DNA of 64,000 nt from positions 1,240,001-1,304,000 of the forward strand of contig OZ245737.1 of assembly GCA_965227315.1 (NCBI GenBank), in the 5' to 3' direction. This DNA comes from JANQHS01 sp965227315. GTDB lineage: Bacteria > Bacteroidota > Bacteroidia > Cytophagales > CCMP332. This document shows positions 10,201-17,664 of the stretch, in pieces; the stretch's first letter is position 1; every line of letters begins with the position of its first letter. The notes beneath the pieces are model-generated. The model was not told the DNA's origin and did no database searches. It worked only from the letters and a program-made list of their open reading frames with translations. The position numbers and the translations under genes are program-made.

Positions 10201-10500
10201 CAGGTGGTCTTGCTTTTCAAGGAATCCATGAACAATGCGGCCAAACACTCAAAGGCTGAAAACATATTTCTGAATTGTTTTTTCGATCCGGTAGAAGAAA
10301 AGTGGGAGATCTCCGTTGAAGATGATGGGGTTGGGTTATCCGAATCAGGTAAAATGGATGGCCAGGGATTCGCGAGCATGAAAAAGAGAGCAACAAAGGT
10401 TAACTTGGATTTTTCGATCATAGAGCGATCACCCAGTGGATTGAAGATCATAGTAAGGAATTCGAAATCAGATAAAGGAAAGCAAAAGAATATAGCATGA
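7264..10500 (+). CDS. Periplasmic-propeller sensor histidine kinase (Reg_prop/Y_Y_Y/HisKA_3)
   Basis: This 1078-residue sensor starts with a signal peptide, followed by two seven-bladed Reg_prop propellers (about 25-750) built from repeats such as GFLWIGTWDGLNRYDG and GNIWVATDFGLNRLS. A Y_Y_Y domain (about 750-815) and one membrane helix (about 822-845) connect to a HisKA_3 dimerisation helix with the phosphoacceptor in ADFHDEMGHYLTR (His877). A HATPase domain with KESMNNAAKHSK and DDGVGLSESG completes it. Unlike many Bacteroidota hybrid sensors it ends at the ATPase domain; its receiver and DNA-binding domain are a separate gene that overlaps by 4 bp (ATGA). The ligand is unknown; propeller sensors often detect saccharides. 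Confidence 0.93.
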   Translation: MRLIGIAILFSLINSLDAFSSENGQGFDIKHLGVEAGLSQNQANAVVLDQEGFLWIGTWDGLNRYDGYDFTVFKPKPFDKKSISGNYITALFVDSKGRLWVGTENQGLNLYLAEDQNFLRIKSNPGKDENSLSNNAINKISEDSQGNIWVATDFGLNRLSLPAEDSIQIDTYFFHHFDDRNKINQINDILILDDGHMILASGEGLILFKPLDGWDFSFNRIEIAMRFPSTDFGQVLTLEQHEDLLLGGGPNGLFVFDLQHILSQNQPRSRISFTPHFRQITAFFFFNEITFIEKDDSDQIWVGTSGNGLHRFRDLEKPGYKIDFGSSTTGQDVMGYQCFLHDPKSSVYWVGTWIDGLKKITFTSKPFQNYFYKPGSSLSLANSSVFSISEDSQNRVWIGSLKGFSVLKPDGTMENFRELQSASEFSELTQVLIYSSLHDSRGNLWVGTQNGLFRVDSAGLQELNEDNFKEHTSKWPLTSEFARTSRPPEVFSIFESAEGDIWVGTGEGLLIIDPELRTTKKLTSPGIETSGIIAPELKSFYQDRSGQIWLSSVNGIHVARKEANGEYVFRNIKNDPNNPNSLCSNEVNSVFQDSKGDYWIATKLGLNKLFFEDQDPVFTYYGKNEGLPNQFIYSVLEDEEGKLWMSSNRGIVEFDPVKETFRNFDQRDGVQSNEFNQGAYLKAEDGEFYFGGLAGLTRFSPSDIKLNTNLPNTLITGVFEGGEPIRNLQQLKEGQEIELPYDHNDLQFSFVGLEFKNPEKNQYSYILEGLDERWTNVFSKKTVDYPALKPGNYTFKVISSNNDGVWNTVPAEVQLRIIPPFWQRPIFYVVSGSVFLIGIYLLYRNRVRKRLKYLMTVESIRQKENENVRKKAAADFHDEMGHYLTRINVLTELLKKRIDSESTELSNLAERIGDQSRGLYQGTRDFIWTFDPKTNNFFEVMVRIKDFGDDLFQDSPIRFHMMDLDPGWRGIQIPSDVCRQVVLLFKESMNNAAKHSKAENIFLNCFFDPVEEKWEISVEDDGVGLSESGKMDGQGFASMKKRATKVNLDFSIIERSPSGLKIIVRNSKSDKGKQKNIA

Positions 10501-11135
10501 TTAGCCCGGGAGCAAGAAAAATAAGAGTGGCGCTCATCGAAGATGACAGCCTGATCAGAGAGGGTTTCAACCAATTGATCAATGGAGAGGAAAATTGCGA
10601 GTGCGTGGTTTCCTACGGCGATTGTGAATCGGCTCTAAAAGACCTTGAGAATCACCTATTGGATGTTGTCCTGGTAGACATTGAACTTCCAGGAATTTCA
10701 GGTATCGAGGGCATTCCCAAGATCAAGACCATAATGCCCAATGTCAATATCATTGTGATCACGGTCCATGAAAATGATCAGTTGGTCTTTGAAGCCCTTT
10801 GTGCCGGAGCAACAGGATATCTGACCAAGAACATCTCACCCACCAAGCTTATCGAATCGATCATCGATGCGTATAGCGGAGGCGCTCCTATGAGTACGCA
10901 GATCGCCCGCATGGTGGTGAGTTCCTTTCAAAAGAATCTTGACTCTCCACTGACAAAAAGGGAAACCGAGGTTTTAGAACTACTGTCCAAGGGAAAGAGC
11001 TATAGCACTATCGCTGATGAATTATTCGTGGACAAAGAAACCATCAGAACCCACATCAAGAATATCTACCTGAAGCTGGAAGTCCATTCGAAGGCCGAAG
11101 CCATCGAAAAAGCATTAAAGGATAAGCTGATCTAG
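10497..11135 (+). CDS. NarL/LuxR-family response regulator
   Basis: This 212-residue regulator has a receiver domain with acidic pocket EDD (15-17), phosphoacceptor Asp61 in VLVDIELPG, and Lys111 in GYLTK. A LuxR-type helix-turn-helix follows (TKRETEVLELLSKGKSYSTIADELFVDKETIRTHIKNIY). Its start lies inside the stop of the propeller kinase gene, so the two are almost certainly partners. Its stop shares the palindrome CTAG with the stop of the convergent lipoprotein gene. Target genes cannot be read from the sequence. Confidence 0.93.
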   Translation: MISPGARKIRVALIEDDSLIREGFNQLINGEENCECVVSYGDCESALKDLENHLLDVVLVDIELPGISGIEGIPKIKTIMPNVNIIVITVHENDQLVFEALCAGATGYLTKNISPTKLIESIIDAYSGGAPMSTQIARMVVSSFQKNLDSPLTKRETEVLELLSKGKSYSTIADELFVDKETIRTHIKNIYLKLEVHSKAEAIEKALKDKLI

Positions 11136-11593
11136 CTGTTGGAGGGAGAAAAGACACCTACGATACTCATGCCTCCCCAGGATCCCCGAAAACGCAGTTG
11201 TTCTTCAGTGACCTTCTCGTAAAGGGCCTCGTATTTTTCACCGGTGCTTAATTCAAACATCACCTTATTCTCATCGACAAGAACATTCCAGGTACCTTCT
11301 CTTTCCCTGAGAATATCCTCAAGTCCACATAGCTGATCTCCTCCGTTGAACTTAAAGCTGCCGTCAGCAAAAAATTCAAAGCTATCATCCTGGCGGCAGT
11401 CCAGGGACATTCCTGCAAGACGAAATTCGTCCACCATCCACTTTCTTGAATTTAGGGAAGCCAGAATCCCTTCGATCTCCTCACGGGTATCAGGAGCATC
11501 CACCTGAGTCTGAGGGTTAGGATCATTTGACTCATCGCTACCACAGGCAACAAAGAAAAAGGCAAGTAAGAGGACTATTATCGATTTTTGCAT
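11132..11593 (-). CDS. Lipocalin-like lipoprotein of unknown function
   Basis: This 153-residue protein has a lipoprotein signal (LLLAFFFVACGSDESND, lipobox VAC). It continues into a small beta-rich domain with the pattern RKWMVDEFRLAGM, FFADGSFKFNGGD, REGTWNVLVDENKVMFEL. That pattern is typical of the lipocalin-like small lipoproteins of Bacteroidota. Two cysteines (SLDC, QLC) may form a disulfide. It converges on the response-regulator gene with a 4-bp shared CTAG. The function is unknown. Confidence 0.7.
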   Translation of the reverse strand: MQKSIIVLLLAFFFVACGSDESNDPNPQTQVDAPDTREEIEGILASLNSRKWMVDEFRLAGMSLDCRQDDSFEFFADGSFKFNGGDQLCGLEDILREREGTWNVLVDENKVMFELSTGEKYEALYEKVTEEQLRFRGSWGGMSIVGVFSPSNS

Positions 11594-11675
11594 GAACCAA
11601 AACTACATCAGAAAGATCAGTGATTGAAGGCCTTATGGTCAGAGGAACGACATAACCGAAAAGTTAAAAAATAAA

Positions 11676-11696
11676 TATCCCCCAAAATTGGGGATA
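11676..11696 (-). terminator. Rho-independent terminator of the 15363-11863 operon
   Basis: The minus strand folds TATCCCC/GGGGATA around a 7-nt loop and is followed at once by TTTATTTTTT. It lies downstream of the DUF5723-like gene on that strand and upstream of the next minus-strand gene, so it probably ends the envelope operon transcript. Confidence 0.65.
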
Positions 11697-11716
11697 GGCA
11701 CCAATGGACGCCTGAG

Positions 11717-11724
11717 TATCTTTG
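11717..11724 (+). promoter_or_regulatory. Predicted -7 box for small RNA
   Basis: TATCTTTG is an exact TAnnTTTG match on the plus strand in a region with no plus-strand gene. A TTG at 11688-11690 is 26 bp upstream, somewhat farther than the usual -33/-7 spacing. Confidence 0.45.
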
Positions 11725-11727
11725 TCA

Positions 11728-11862
11728 TGAAAACGGAGGAATACGGGGGTGTCAGCGAACGATTGCGGGGATAGCTTTTGTTCCCTTATTGGATTTGAAA
11801 GGTCTCCAATAACACACCCCCAACATATTAAGCCACCAAGTTATATTGGTGGCTTTTTATTT
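11728..11862 (+). ncRNA. Candidate structured small RNA
   Basis: About 130 nt lie between a perfect -7 box and a strong plus-strand terminator, without an open frame. The segment has a perfect 8-bp closing helix (GGGGGTGT 11745-11752 with ACACCCCC 11814-11821). This encloses two hairpins: GGGGA 11767-11771 with TTCCC 11781-11785, and ATTGGA 11788-11793 with TCCAAT 11805-11810. A closed multi-branch fold with its own promoter and terminator suggests a trans-acting RNA or a 6S-like regulator, but I cannot match it to a known family. Both neighbouring protein genes are on the opposite strand. Confidence 0.5.
11830..11862 (+). terminator. Strong plus-strand terminator
   Basis: AAGCCACCAA (11830-11839) pairs perfectly with TTGGTGGCTT (11846-11855) over a 6-nt loop, followed by TTTATTTTT. 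The T tract lies only on the plus strand, so it ends plus-strand transcription. It abuts the stop codon of the opposing DUF5723-like gene. Confidence 0.75.
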
Positions 11863-13221
11863 TTAAAAAGAGAAGGAAAGATTCACAGAGATATCCGCTC
11901 CTGTTCCTTCGCTCGGCAATAGCCAGGCCGTAAGGTTGTCGGATGCAATACCAAATTTTGCCGATTCCATCACATTGACGGCAAAGAAGGCCCCGAAGGC
12001 AAAATTGTTAAACCCACCGTAGGAAACCAGACCGCCGACATCAAACCATGAATGAAAATCATGCATATAGCCGAGAGAGACATAGGGCCTCATGGTATTC
12101 CCGGGTTGATTGTTCAGGCCCTGTATATAGGTCAGATAGATCGAATTTGAGACATAACGTCTATCATTGCGTTTCTTTTCGGGAGTTCTGTACTGTAATT
12201 CAAGGCTGAGTCTGGTTGGAAGCGCCATGGTGAAATCACCTCCTTCGGTTTCGATTGGATCCAACTGGACCTGAAGGTCGTTGACAAAATCTTCGAAGCC
12301 GCCACCCTGCTGAGACAATAATCGATCTGCTTCAATACCCTTGAAGGTAGTATCGCCCGATTTGAAAAAATTCCTGATATCGCTGGTATAGGTCACGCTT
12401 CCCACATCCAGGAGGGATGCGACAACCTCGAAGTGCTCATTGATAAAATAGGTCACCCCAAGGTCTATTCCATATCCCCTGCCGTTTGAATTCAGGGGAT
12501 TAAAGTTGAATATGCCGGAGGTTTTGTAGTTGTAGTCAAACTTCAGTCCTATCTCATCGCCATTTTCAGAGGTGTACATTTGGATATCCGACTTTTCAGC
12601 CTTCATTGCCCCGATCCCCTGAATATACTTGGGCCGGATGCCGATCCTGAACGTATGATTTTGGTCCCTGTATAAGATCGGAAAGGCAACATTTACAGCA
12701 AATTCCCTGTAATAGTTGAGCTGGAACTGGGTCTTTCCAAGATCCACCCAATTTCCCCTGAAAGTGGGATTATTGTTTCCCTGAAAGATGAGTGTCGTAA
12801 AGGTTTCGGAAACGTCGAAATTCCCTGCCGCCTTGTCCACAACCTGAAAGGCGAAGTCCAGTTTCCTTCCGTCCTTCAATCTATGCTGATAACCAAACCC
12901 GAAAAACTGAAAATTCTGCCCAAACCCTATCAGGTTATCACCCTGGTTTTCAAAAACCAGTACTTCATTGTCATCCTGATCGATTTCGTTCTCGCGGTAA
13001 TATTTCCTGATCTCCGAATACTTGATGTATTGATTTCCAACGAAAAAGTCATAGTTGAATCCCACCTGAAATTTTCGATCTCCAAAATCCATTTCGGAAG
13101 GTTGATATCTCGATGCATTGATATCATTATGCTCACAGTAAGTTGTTCCGGTATTATACTGAGCAAAAGATGCATGGATCAGCAGTCCGAACAACGATAT
13201 GGTCAACGCTATTCTTCTCAT
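11863..13221 (-). CDS. DUF5723-like outer-membrane barrel protein
   Basis: The 452-residue product has a signal peptide (LTISLFGLLIHASFA, then QYNTGTTY) and alternating amphipathic strands throughout. It ends in an aromatic terminal strand (ADISVNLSFSF) typical of outer-membrane beta-barrels. Segments such as GYGIDLGVTYFINEHFEVVASLLDVG and LELQYRTPEKK...YLTYIQGL match the DUF5723/PorV-like type found next to surface lipoproteins in Bacteroidota. The start codon overlaps the stop of the upstream lipoprotein gene by 4 bp, making it the last gene of a three-gene operon. Confidence 0.7.
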   Translation of the reverse strand: MRRIALTISLFGLLIHASFAQYNTGTTYCEHNDINASRYQPSEMDFGDRKFQVGFNYDFFVGNQYIKYSEIRKYYRENEIDQDDNEVLVFENQGDNLIGFGQNFQFFGFGYQHRLKDGRKLDFAFQVVDKAAGNFDVSETFTTLIFQGNNNPTFRGNWVDLGKTQFQLNYYREFAVNVAFPILYRDQNHTFRIGIRPKYIQGIGAMKAEKSDIQMYTSENGDEIGLKFDYNYKTSGIFNFNPLNSNGRGYGIDLGVTYFINEHFEVVASLLDVGSVTYTSDIRNFFKSGDTTFKGIEADRLLSQQGGGFEDFVNDLQVQLDPIETEGGDFTMALPTRLSLELQYRTPEKKRNDRRYVSNSIYLTYIQGLNNQPGNTMRPYVSLGYMHDFHSWFDVGGLVSYGGFNNFAFGAFFAVNVMESAKFGIASDNLTAWLLPSEGTGADISVNLSFSF

Positions 13222-14231
13222 GGCTTGATCCTCACTTTTAGTTCTGCAACAAGCGTGGCCTTCAGAGAGTCCGTATTAAACAGATTCACTTCGTTAAAGC
13301 TCGGGTCATTGGGCACTGCAACCCAATCCATTCTGGAAGCCATGGTTGTGGCGGCCTTCAGATTAAGGATGGTTGCCTCGGTGACTTCCACCGAAAGCGT
13401 AGAAATGGTATCCGGAGACAGAATGCCAACAGAATCAAACAATGTTTCTACGACATTATTGGCTTCATCCATGAACACAGCCTGGTATACAAAGCCTGCT
13501 GCAAACTGATTATCCGCGATGATATTCAGTATACCGGTGAGCGGTTGTGAATTGATGACAATGCCGTCATCCAGGGTGAAATCGGTCGTGTCGGTCAGGG
13601 TGAAAATATTGCCCGGAACCAGGGACACCTCCCTGACCTTCAGGGTGATCACCTCAAATTCAAAGCCGAGAAATTCCGAACCATCCAAGTCTACAAAGCC
13701 ACCTGAACCATCGGAAGAGAAATTCCTGAACTCGATAATAAATTCGGAGGTCAGGGATTTTCCGGCAAGGTCATCGGTAAAAAAGGCACTTCCATTGGGT
13801 TCCAGGTCCGATGAAAGGGTAAAGGTGACCAGATTGCTTCCATCCGTATTGTTGATCTCGACAATGAAGCCCGCCTTGATATTGAAAGGAAACCGGTTAA
13901 CGATTGTGAGATTCAGAATTCCGGAATCAAGGGTCATGCGATTATAGATATCCGAATAGTTCAGTGTATCCGAAGGCAAGTCCATACTTGGCACTGGAGG
14001 AATAATGATATTACCCGTACAGGGATTAATCGCATCACAAAGCCGGATAGTATCGCTGAACCGTTGATCCCCAATATCCAGAATATTGTCAAGTGAGGCA
14101 TTGCTGCGCACCAATGGGCCGATGAACTGGGTATCCCATTGAGGGGGTACAAGCTGGTCAGGATTGAAATTGCAGGCAAAAGACAGCCACATCAGCGCAG
14201 TCACTGCAATAGTTTTGGTAAGCCTATTCAT
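13218..14231 (-). CDS. Large surface lipoprotein, operon member
   Basis: The best start is the ATG at 14231 (MNRLTKTIAVTALMW); the open frame reaches a TTG at 14243. A lipobox (LSFAC) gives Cys near residue 20. The 337-residue product is rich in beta strands and Thr/Asp/Asn, with phrases such as GILNLTIVNRFPFNIKAGFIVEINN that suggest immunoglobulin-like folding. I recognise no named domain. It overlaps the barrel gene downstream by 4 bp and follows another lipoprotein gene by about 50 bp. It is probably exported to the outer membrane with that barrel. Confidence 0.6.
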   Translation of the reverse strand: MNRLTKTIAVTALMWLSFACNFNPDQLVPPQWDTQFIGPLVRSNASLDNILDIGDQRFSDTIRLCDAINPCTGNIIIPPVPSMDLPSDTLNYSDIYNRMTLDSGILNLTIVNRFPFNIKAGFIVEINNTDGSNLVTFTLSSDLEPNGSAFFTDDLAGKSLTSEFIIEFRNFSSDGSGGFVDLDGSEFLGFEFEVITLKVREVSLVPGNIFTLTDTTDFTLDDGIVINSQPLTGILNIIADNQFAAGFVYQAVFMDEANNVVETLFDSVGILSPDTISTLSVEVTEATILNLKAATTMASRMDWVAVPNDPSFNEVNLFNTDSLKATLVAELKVRIKP

Positions 14232-14280
14232 AGCTAAACTCAAAAAAACACTTTAATGGTCAACCGACAAAACGAAGCTC

Positions 14281-15363
14281 TCAATAAAAATTGAGCTCCA
14301 TATCTCTTACATTCCTGGGAACAAAGGGTTGTAACCCCAAGAGATCAATAAATGAGTTGGTGAAACCCGGGTTATTTGGTACGGTTCCTGCCGAAATGAA
14401 GCCATTCTGATCAAAAAAGGCAGGAATTTTAGTGTTTACAAGCAAAGCATCCAGCGTATCAGGATGGATACTTGGATAGAGATTCAGTATCTCAGTCCTG
14501 AATACCGTATCTACGCTATAATTCACGAAAACATTGGAAATATCGGTGATACTTGAAGGCGGAATAGCCAATTTCACGACACCAATATCCAGGGATTTTG
14601 ATCCTCTACCCACAAAAGAGTAGCTGATACCATCGCCCTGTGTAGAATCAAAAAGGATTAGGTCAGGATGGTTGGAGTTTCCGGTGATCACAACCTCATC
14701 GCCAAAATCCGTAACCAGCATTCTCAAATTATCCACATACCCATCATCCTCACCAGGTTCCTTTGGATGATCATCGATCAATACCTCCATTGATCTTTTA
14801 ACACCTGCACCGCTGTTCCCATTGGTTCGGATCTCCATCAGCATGCCTTTAACATCCGAATGCTCAATATTGTCCATTTCGTAAAGGTCCAGAACCGCTA
14901 TGGCTTCAAAAACAGGTCCTGTATCCCAAAAAAATTGAAAGGCCTTGTTTCCACCTTCATTTTCAATCTCCAACCTATAACTCCAGGTTTTTGCGCCTAC
15001 CTGAACATCTCCAACCACACTCACATTTTTTGTTCTGCCATCATCGCCGGTAAAACTGAAGGTTCTGGGCCCCTGCAGATTATAGGCATGAATGATGGAA
15101 AGCACACTTCTTACCAGGTATGCGCTCTCTTCTGCAAGCCCGATATAAACTCTCAATGCCTCATACAATTCCGATCCTTTGATCTCATCTGCCGCAGCGA
15201 TCTTTTGATTCGATTGGAAATTGCTCAAGGGCCCAGGTATGTCCGAAACAAGAGAATCCAGAGGAATGATGTTCTCGGCTTTGGGCGGATCTGTTACAAC
15301 GGAATCACAGGTACTCAATAAAAAAAGGCCTGCGAGAAGGAGTGAAAAGTCAGGAAATCTCAT
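14281..15363 (-). CDS. Lipoprotein, first gene of envelope operon
   Basis: Two ATGs are possible; 15363 (MRFPDFSLLLAGLFLLSTC) puts the lipobox LSTC at the expected distance, so I prefer it to 15390. The 360-residue product has a helical first third (SELYEALRVYIGLAEESAYLVRSVLSIIHAY) and a beta-rich remainder, with no domain I can name. The downstream neighbours are a second lipoprotein and a DUF5723-like barrel on the same strand, so the three probably form one outer-membrane module. crcB diverges upstream. Confidence 0.55.
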   Translation of the reverse strand: MRFPDFSLLLAGLFLLSTCDSVVTDPPKAENIIPLDSLVSDIPGPLSNFQSNQKIAAADEIKGSELYEALRVYIGLAEESAYLVRSVLSIIHAYNLQGPRTFSFTGDDGRTKNVSVVGDVQVGAKTWSYRLEIENEGGNKAFQFFWDTGPVFEAIAVLDLYEMDNIEHSDVKGMLMEIRTNGNSGAGVKRSMEVLIDDHPKEPGEDDGYVDNLRMLVTDFGDEVVITGNSNHPDLILFDSTQGDGISYSFVGRGSKSLDIGVVKLAIPPSSITDISNVFVNYSVDTVFRTEILNLYPSIHPDTLDALLVNTKIPAFFDQNGFISAGTVPNNPGFTNSFIDLLGLQPFVPRNVRDMELNFY

Positions 15364-15432
15364 GGCAGATATTTTTAGTGAATTTAGCATTTTCGCATCT
15401 CAACGCCACCAATTTTAGAGGGCAATATCACA

Positions 15433-15810
15433 ATGTTCAATCTGACGAACATCATACTCGTGTTTTTGGGGGGAGGCCTTGGAAGCCTGTTCCGCTACGG
15501 AATCGGATTGCTTATCCTGTCAAACTTCAGGATGTATTTTCCGCTTGGAACCTTCATCGTGAACATTATCGGCTGTTTTCTACTGGGTCTGGTTTTGGGC
15601 CTCTTCGAAGGAAAGAAGCTGATCTCCCCGGAGATTGCCTTGTTGTTCGGAACTGGATTCTGCGGAGGATTTACCACATTCTCCACCTTTTCCCTGGAAG
15701 GTTATCGACTAATTGAAGACGGCGAATGGATGGTTTTCCTCGGCTACACCGTAGGCAGTATCGGTATCGGCATCATGGCCGCCATGCTGGGAATCAAACT
15801 CAGCCGCTAA
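15433..15810 (+). CDS. crcB: Fluoride exporter CrcB/FluC
   Basis: This 125-residue protein has four hydrophobic helices and the family motifs GGGLGSLFRYGIG (13-25), GTFIVNIIGCFLLG (39-52) and the pore motif GFCGGFTTFSTFSLE (74-88). It forms a dual-topology dimeric channel that lowers cytoplasmic fluoride. The roughly 45 bp upstream are too short and lack the sequence of a fluoride riboswitch. It converges on atpC. Confidence 0.92.
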   Translation: MFNLTNIILVFLGGGLGSLFRYGIGLLILSNFRMYFPLGTFIVNIIGCFLLGLVLGLFEGKKLISPEIALLFGTGFCGGFTTFSTFSLEGYRLIEDGEWMVFLGYTVGSIGIGIMAAMLGIKLSR

Positions 15811-15814
15811 GGGA

Positions 15815-16063
15815 TCAGTTTTCTTCAGCCTTTTCGGTCAGAACCGTGATCTTGTTCTGAAGTACCTCAACCACACCACCGGATACATCAAAGAACCGCT
15901 CATCCCTGCCAACCTTGATCACCAACTCTCCATTCTTCAGACTGGAGATAATGGGTGCGTGATTGTTCAGGATCTGAAAGGATCCTTCCGTACCGGGAAG
16001 GGTGACAACATCAGCCTGACCTTCGTAAATGACGTTTTCCGGAGTGACTAACTCGATATACAT
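15815..16063 (-). CDS. atpC: F1Fo ATP synthase epsilon subunit (short form)
   Basis: At 82 residues the product contains only the N-terminal beta sandwich (MYIELVTPENVIYEGQADVVTLPGTEGSFQILNNHAP) and lacks the C-terminal helical hairpin of longer epsilon subunits, as is usual in Bacteroidota. It caps the central stalk of F1. It lies 4 bp after atpD on the same strand. Confidence 0.93.
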   Translation of the reverse strand: MYIELVTPENVIYEGQADVVTLPGTEGSFQILNNHAPIISSLKNGELVIKVGRDERFFDVSGGVVEVLQNKITVLTEKAEEN

Positions 16064-16067
16064 GTGC

Positions 16068-17570
16068 CTATTTTGCTTCTTCGAGCATTTTCTTACCCTT
16101 CTCTACCGCTTCCTCGATGGTCCCAACAAGGTTGAAAGCAGATTCGGGATACTCATCATGCTTACCATCCAGAATCTCATTGAATCCCTTGATGGTATCC
16201 TTGATATCCACAAAAACTCCCGGAATACCGGTGAACTGCTCAGCTACATGGAATGGCTGAGAAAGGAATCTGGACACCCTCCTTGCCCTGTGTACTACAA
16301 GCTTATCTTCTTCGGAAAGCTCATCCATACCCAGGATCGCGATGATATCCTGCAATTCTTTATAACGCTGAAGGATCAAAATCACCCTTTGTGCAGTATT
16401 GTAATGCTCATCGCCGATCACATCCGGCGTCATGATCCTGGAAGTAGAATCCAAAGGATCCACAGCTGGATAGATACCAAGCTCGGCGATCTTCCTTGAA
16501 AGTACCGTTTTGGCGTCAAGGTGGCTAAAGGTTGTAGCCGGAGCGGGGTCGGTAAGGTCATCGGCAGGCACATAGACCGCCTGTACGGAGGTGATCGATC
16601 CTCTTTTGGTAGAGGTAATCCTTTCCTGCATGGCTCCCATTTCAGAAGCAAGTGTTGGCTGATACCCCACAGCGGATGGCATCCTTCCGAGAAGGGCGGA
16701 TACCTCTGATCCCGCCTGTGTGAAACGGAAAATATTATCGATGAAGAAAAGGATGTCTTTTCCTTTTCCTTCTCCGTCACCATCCCTGAAATGCTCGGCA
16801 ACGGTAAGTCCTGAAAGCGCAACCCTTGCTCTCGCACCAGGAGGCTCATTCATCTGGCCGAATACCAGGGTAGCCTGAGATTTTTCAAGTTCCTTGGGAT
16901 CAACCTTGGACAGATCCCAATCACCCTCTTCCATGGACTTCTCAAATGCGTCACCATATTTGATCACACCGGATTCGATCATCTCCCTGAGCAGATCATT
17001 ACCTTCCCTTGTTCTTTCACCAACACCGGCAAATACGGATAGTCCCTCATAGGCCTTCGCGATATTGTTGATCAATTCCATGATCAATACGGTCTTTCCA
17101 ACACCGGCACCACCGAACAATCCGATCTTACCACCCTTCACATAGGGTTCCAGAAGGTCGATCACCTTGATACCGGTAAAAAGCACTTCCGAGGAGGTTG
17201 CGAGTTCTTCGAATTTCGGAGCCTCACGGTGGATCGGCAGTTTATCCTTCACCTTTACTTCACCAATACCGTCGATAGCCTCTCCAACAACGTTGAAAAG
17301 CCTTCCTTTAATTTTCTCTCCTGTCGGCATACCGATCGGCATTCCAAGATTGACTGCCTCAATGCCCCTGCTGAGGCCTTCGGTGGCGTCCATAGCAACA
17401 GTTCTGACCGTGTCCTCTCCCAGGTGATTCTGTACCTCAAGGATCAGGGTTTCCCCGTTTTCTTTCTTGATCTCAAGGGCGTCAAGGATGTTTGGAAGAT
17501 CATTGTCTCCTTCGAAAGCAACGTCCACAACCGGACCGATAATCTGAACTACTTTTCCTTTGTTTGACAT
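16068..17570 (-). CDS. atpD: F1Fo ATP synthase beta subunit
   Basis: This 500-residue catalytic subunit shows the P-loop GGAGVGKT (153-160), GERTREGNDL, the DELSEED-type motif MDELSEEDKL, and the ATP synthase signature PAVDPLDSTSR. It forms an atpDC pair separate from the other ATP synthase genes, as common in Bacteroidota. A perfect TACCTTTG box and a TTTG element lie upstream. Confidence 0.97.
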   Translation of the reverse strand: MSNKGKVVQIIGPVVDVAFEGDNDLPNILDALEIKKENGETLILEVQNHLGEDTVRTVAMDATEGLSRGIEAVNLGMPIGMPTGEKIKGRLFNVVGEAIDGIGEVKVKDKLPIHREAPKFEELATSSEVLFTGIKVIDLLEPYVKGGKIGLFGGAGVGKTVLIMELINNIAKAYEGLSVFAGVGERTREGNDLLREMIESGVIKYGDAFEKSMEEGDWDLSKVDPKELEKSQATLVFGQMNEPPGARARVALSGLTVAEHFRDGDGEGKGKDILFFIDNIFRFTQAGSEVSALLGRMPSAVGYQPTLASEMGAMQERITSTKRGSITSVQAVYVPADDLTDPAPATTFSHLDAKTVLSRKIAELGIYPAVDPLDSTSRIMTPDVIGDEHYNTAQRVILILQRYKELQDIIAILGMDELSEEDKLVVHRARRVSRFLSQPFHVAEQFTGIPGVFVDIKDTIKGFNEILDGKHDEYPESAFNLVGTIEEAVEKGKKMLEEAK

Positions 17571-17611
17571 AGGTATTTATGAAAAAATGATGCGCTTTGA
17601 AAAATCGGCTG

Positions 17612-17619
17612 CAAAGGTA
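17612..17619 (-). promoter_or_regulatory. Predicted promoter of atpDC
   Basis: The minus strand reads TACCTTTG (exact -7 consensus), with TTTG at 17644-17641 placed 21 bp upstream as the -33 element. The leader to the atpD ATG is about 35 nt. Confidence 0.6.
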
Positions 17620-17629
17620 AATTTTTAAA

Positions 17630-17650
17630 CCGATTTTTCACAAAAATCGG
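17630..17650 (-). terminator. Hairpin after the sensor kinase gene, overlapping the atpD promoter
   Basis: CCGATTTTT and AAAAATCGG form a 9-bp perfect stem with a 3-nt loop, followed on the minus strand by TTTAAAAATTT. It lies 14 bp past the stop of the upstream kinase gene and includes the presumed -33 element of atpDC. It may act as a weak terminator or regulatory element. Confidence 0.4.
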
Positions 17651-17664
17651 CGTCTATTTAGAGC

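Noticed and set aside
15390..15433. Possible fluoride riboswitch before crcB.
   Set aside because: Only 42-69 bp separate crcB from the divergent lipoprotein start, and the conserved riboswitch core is not visible.
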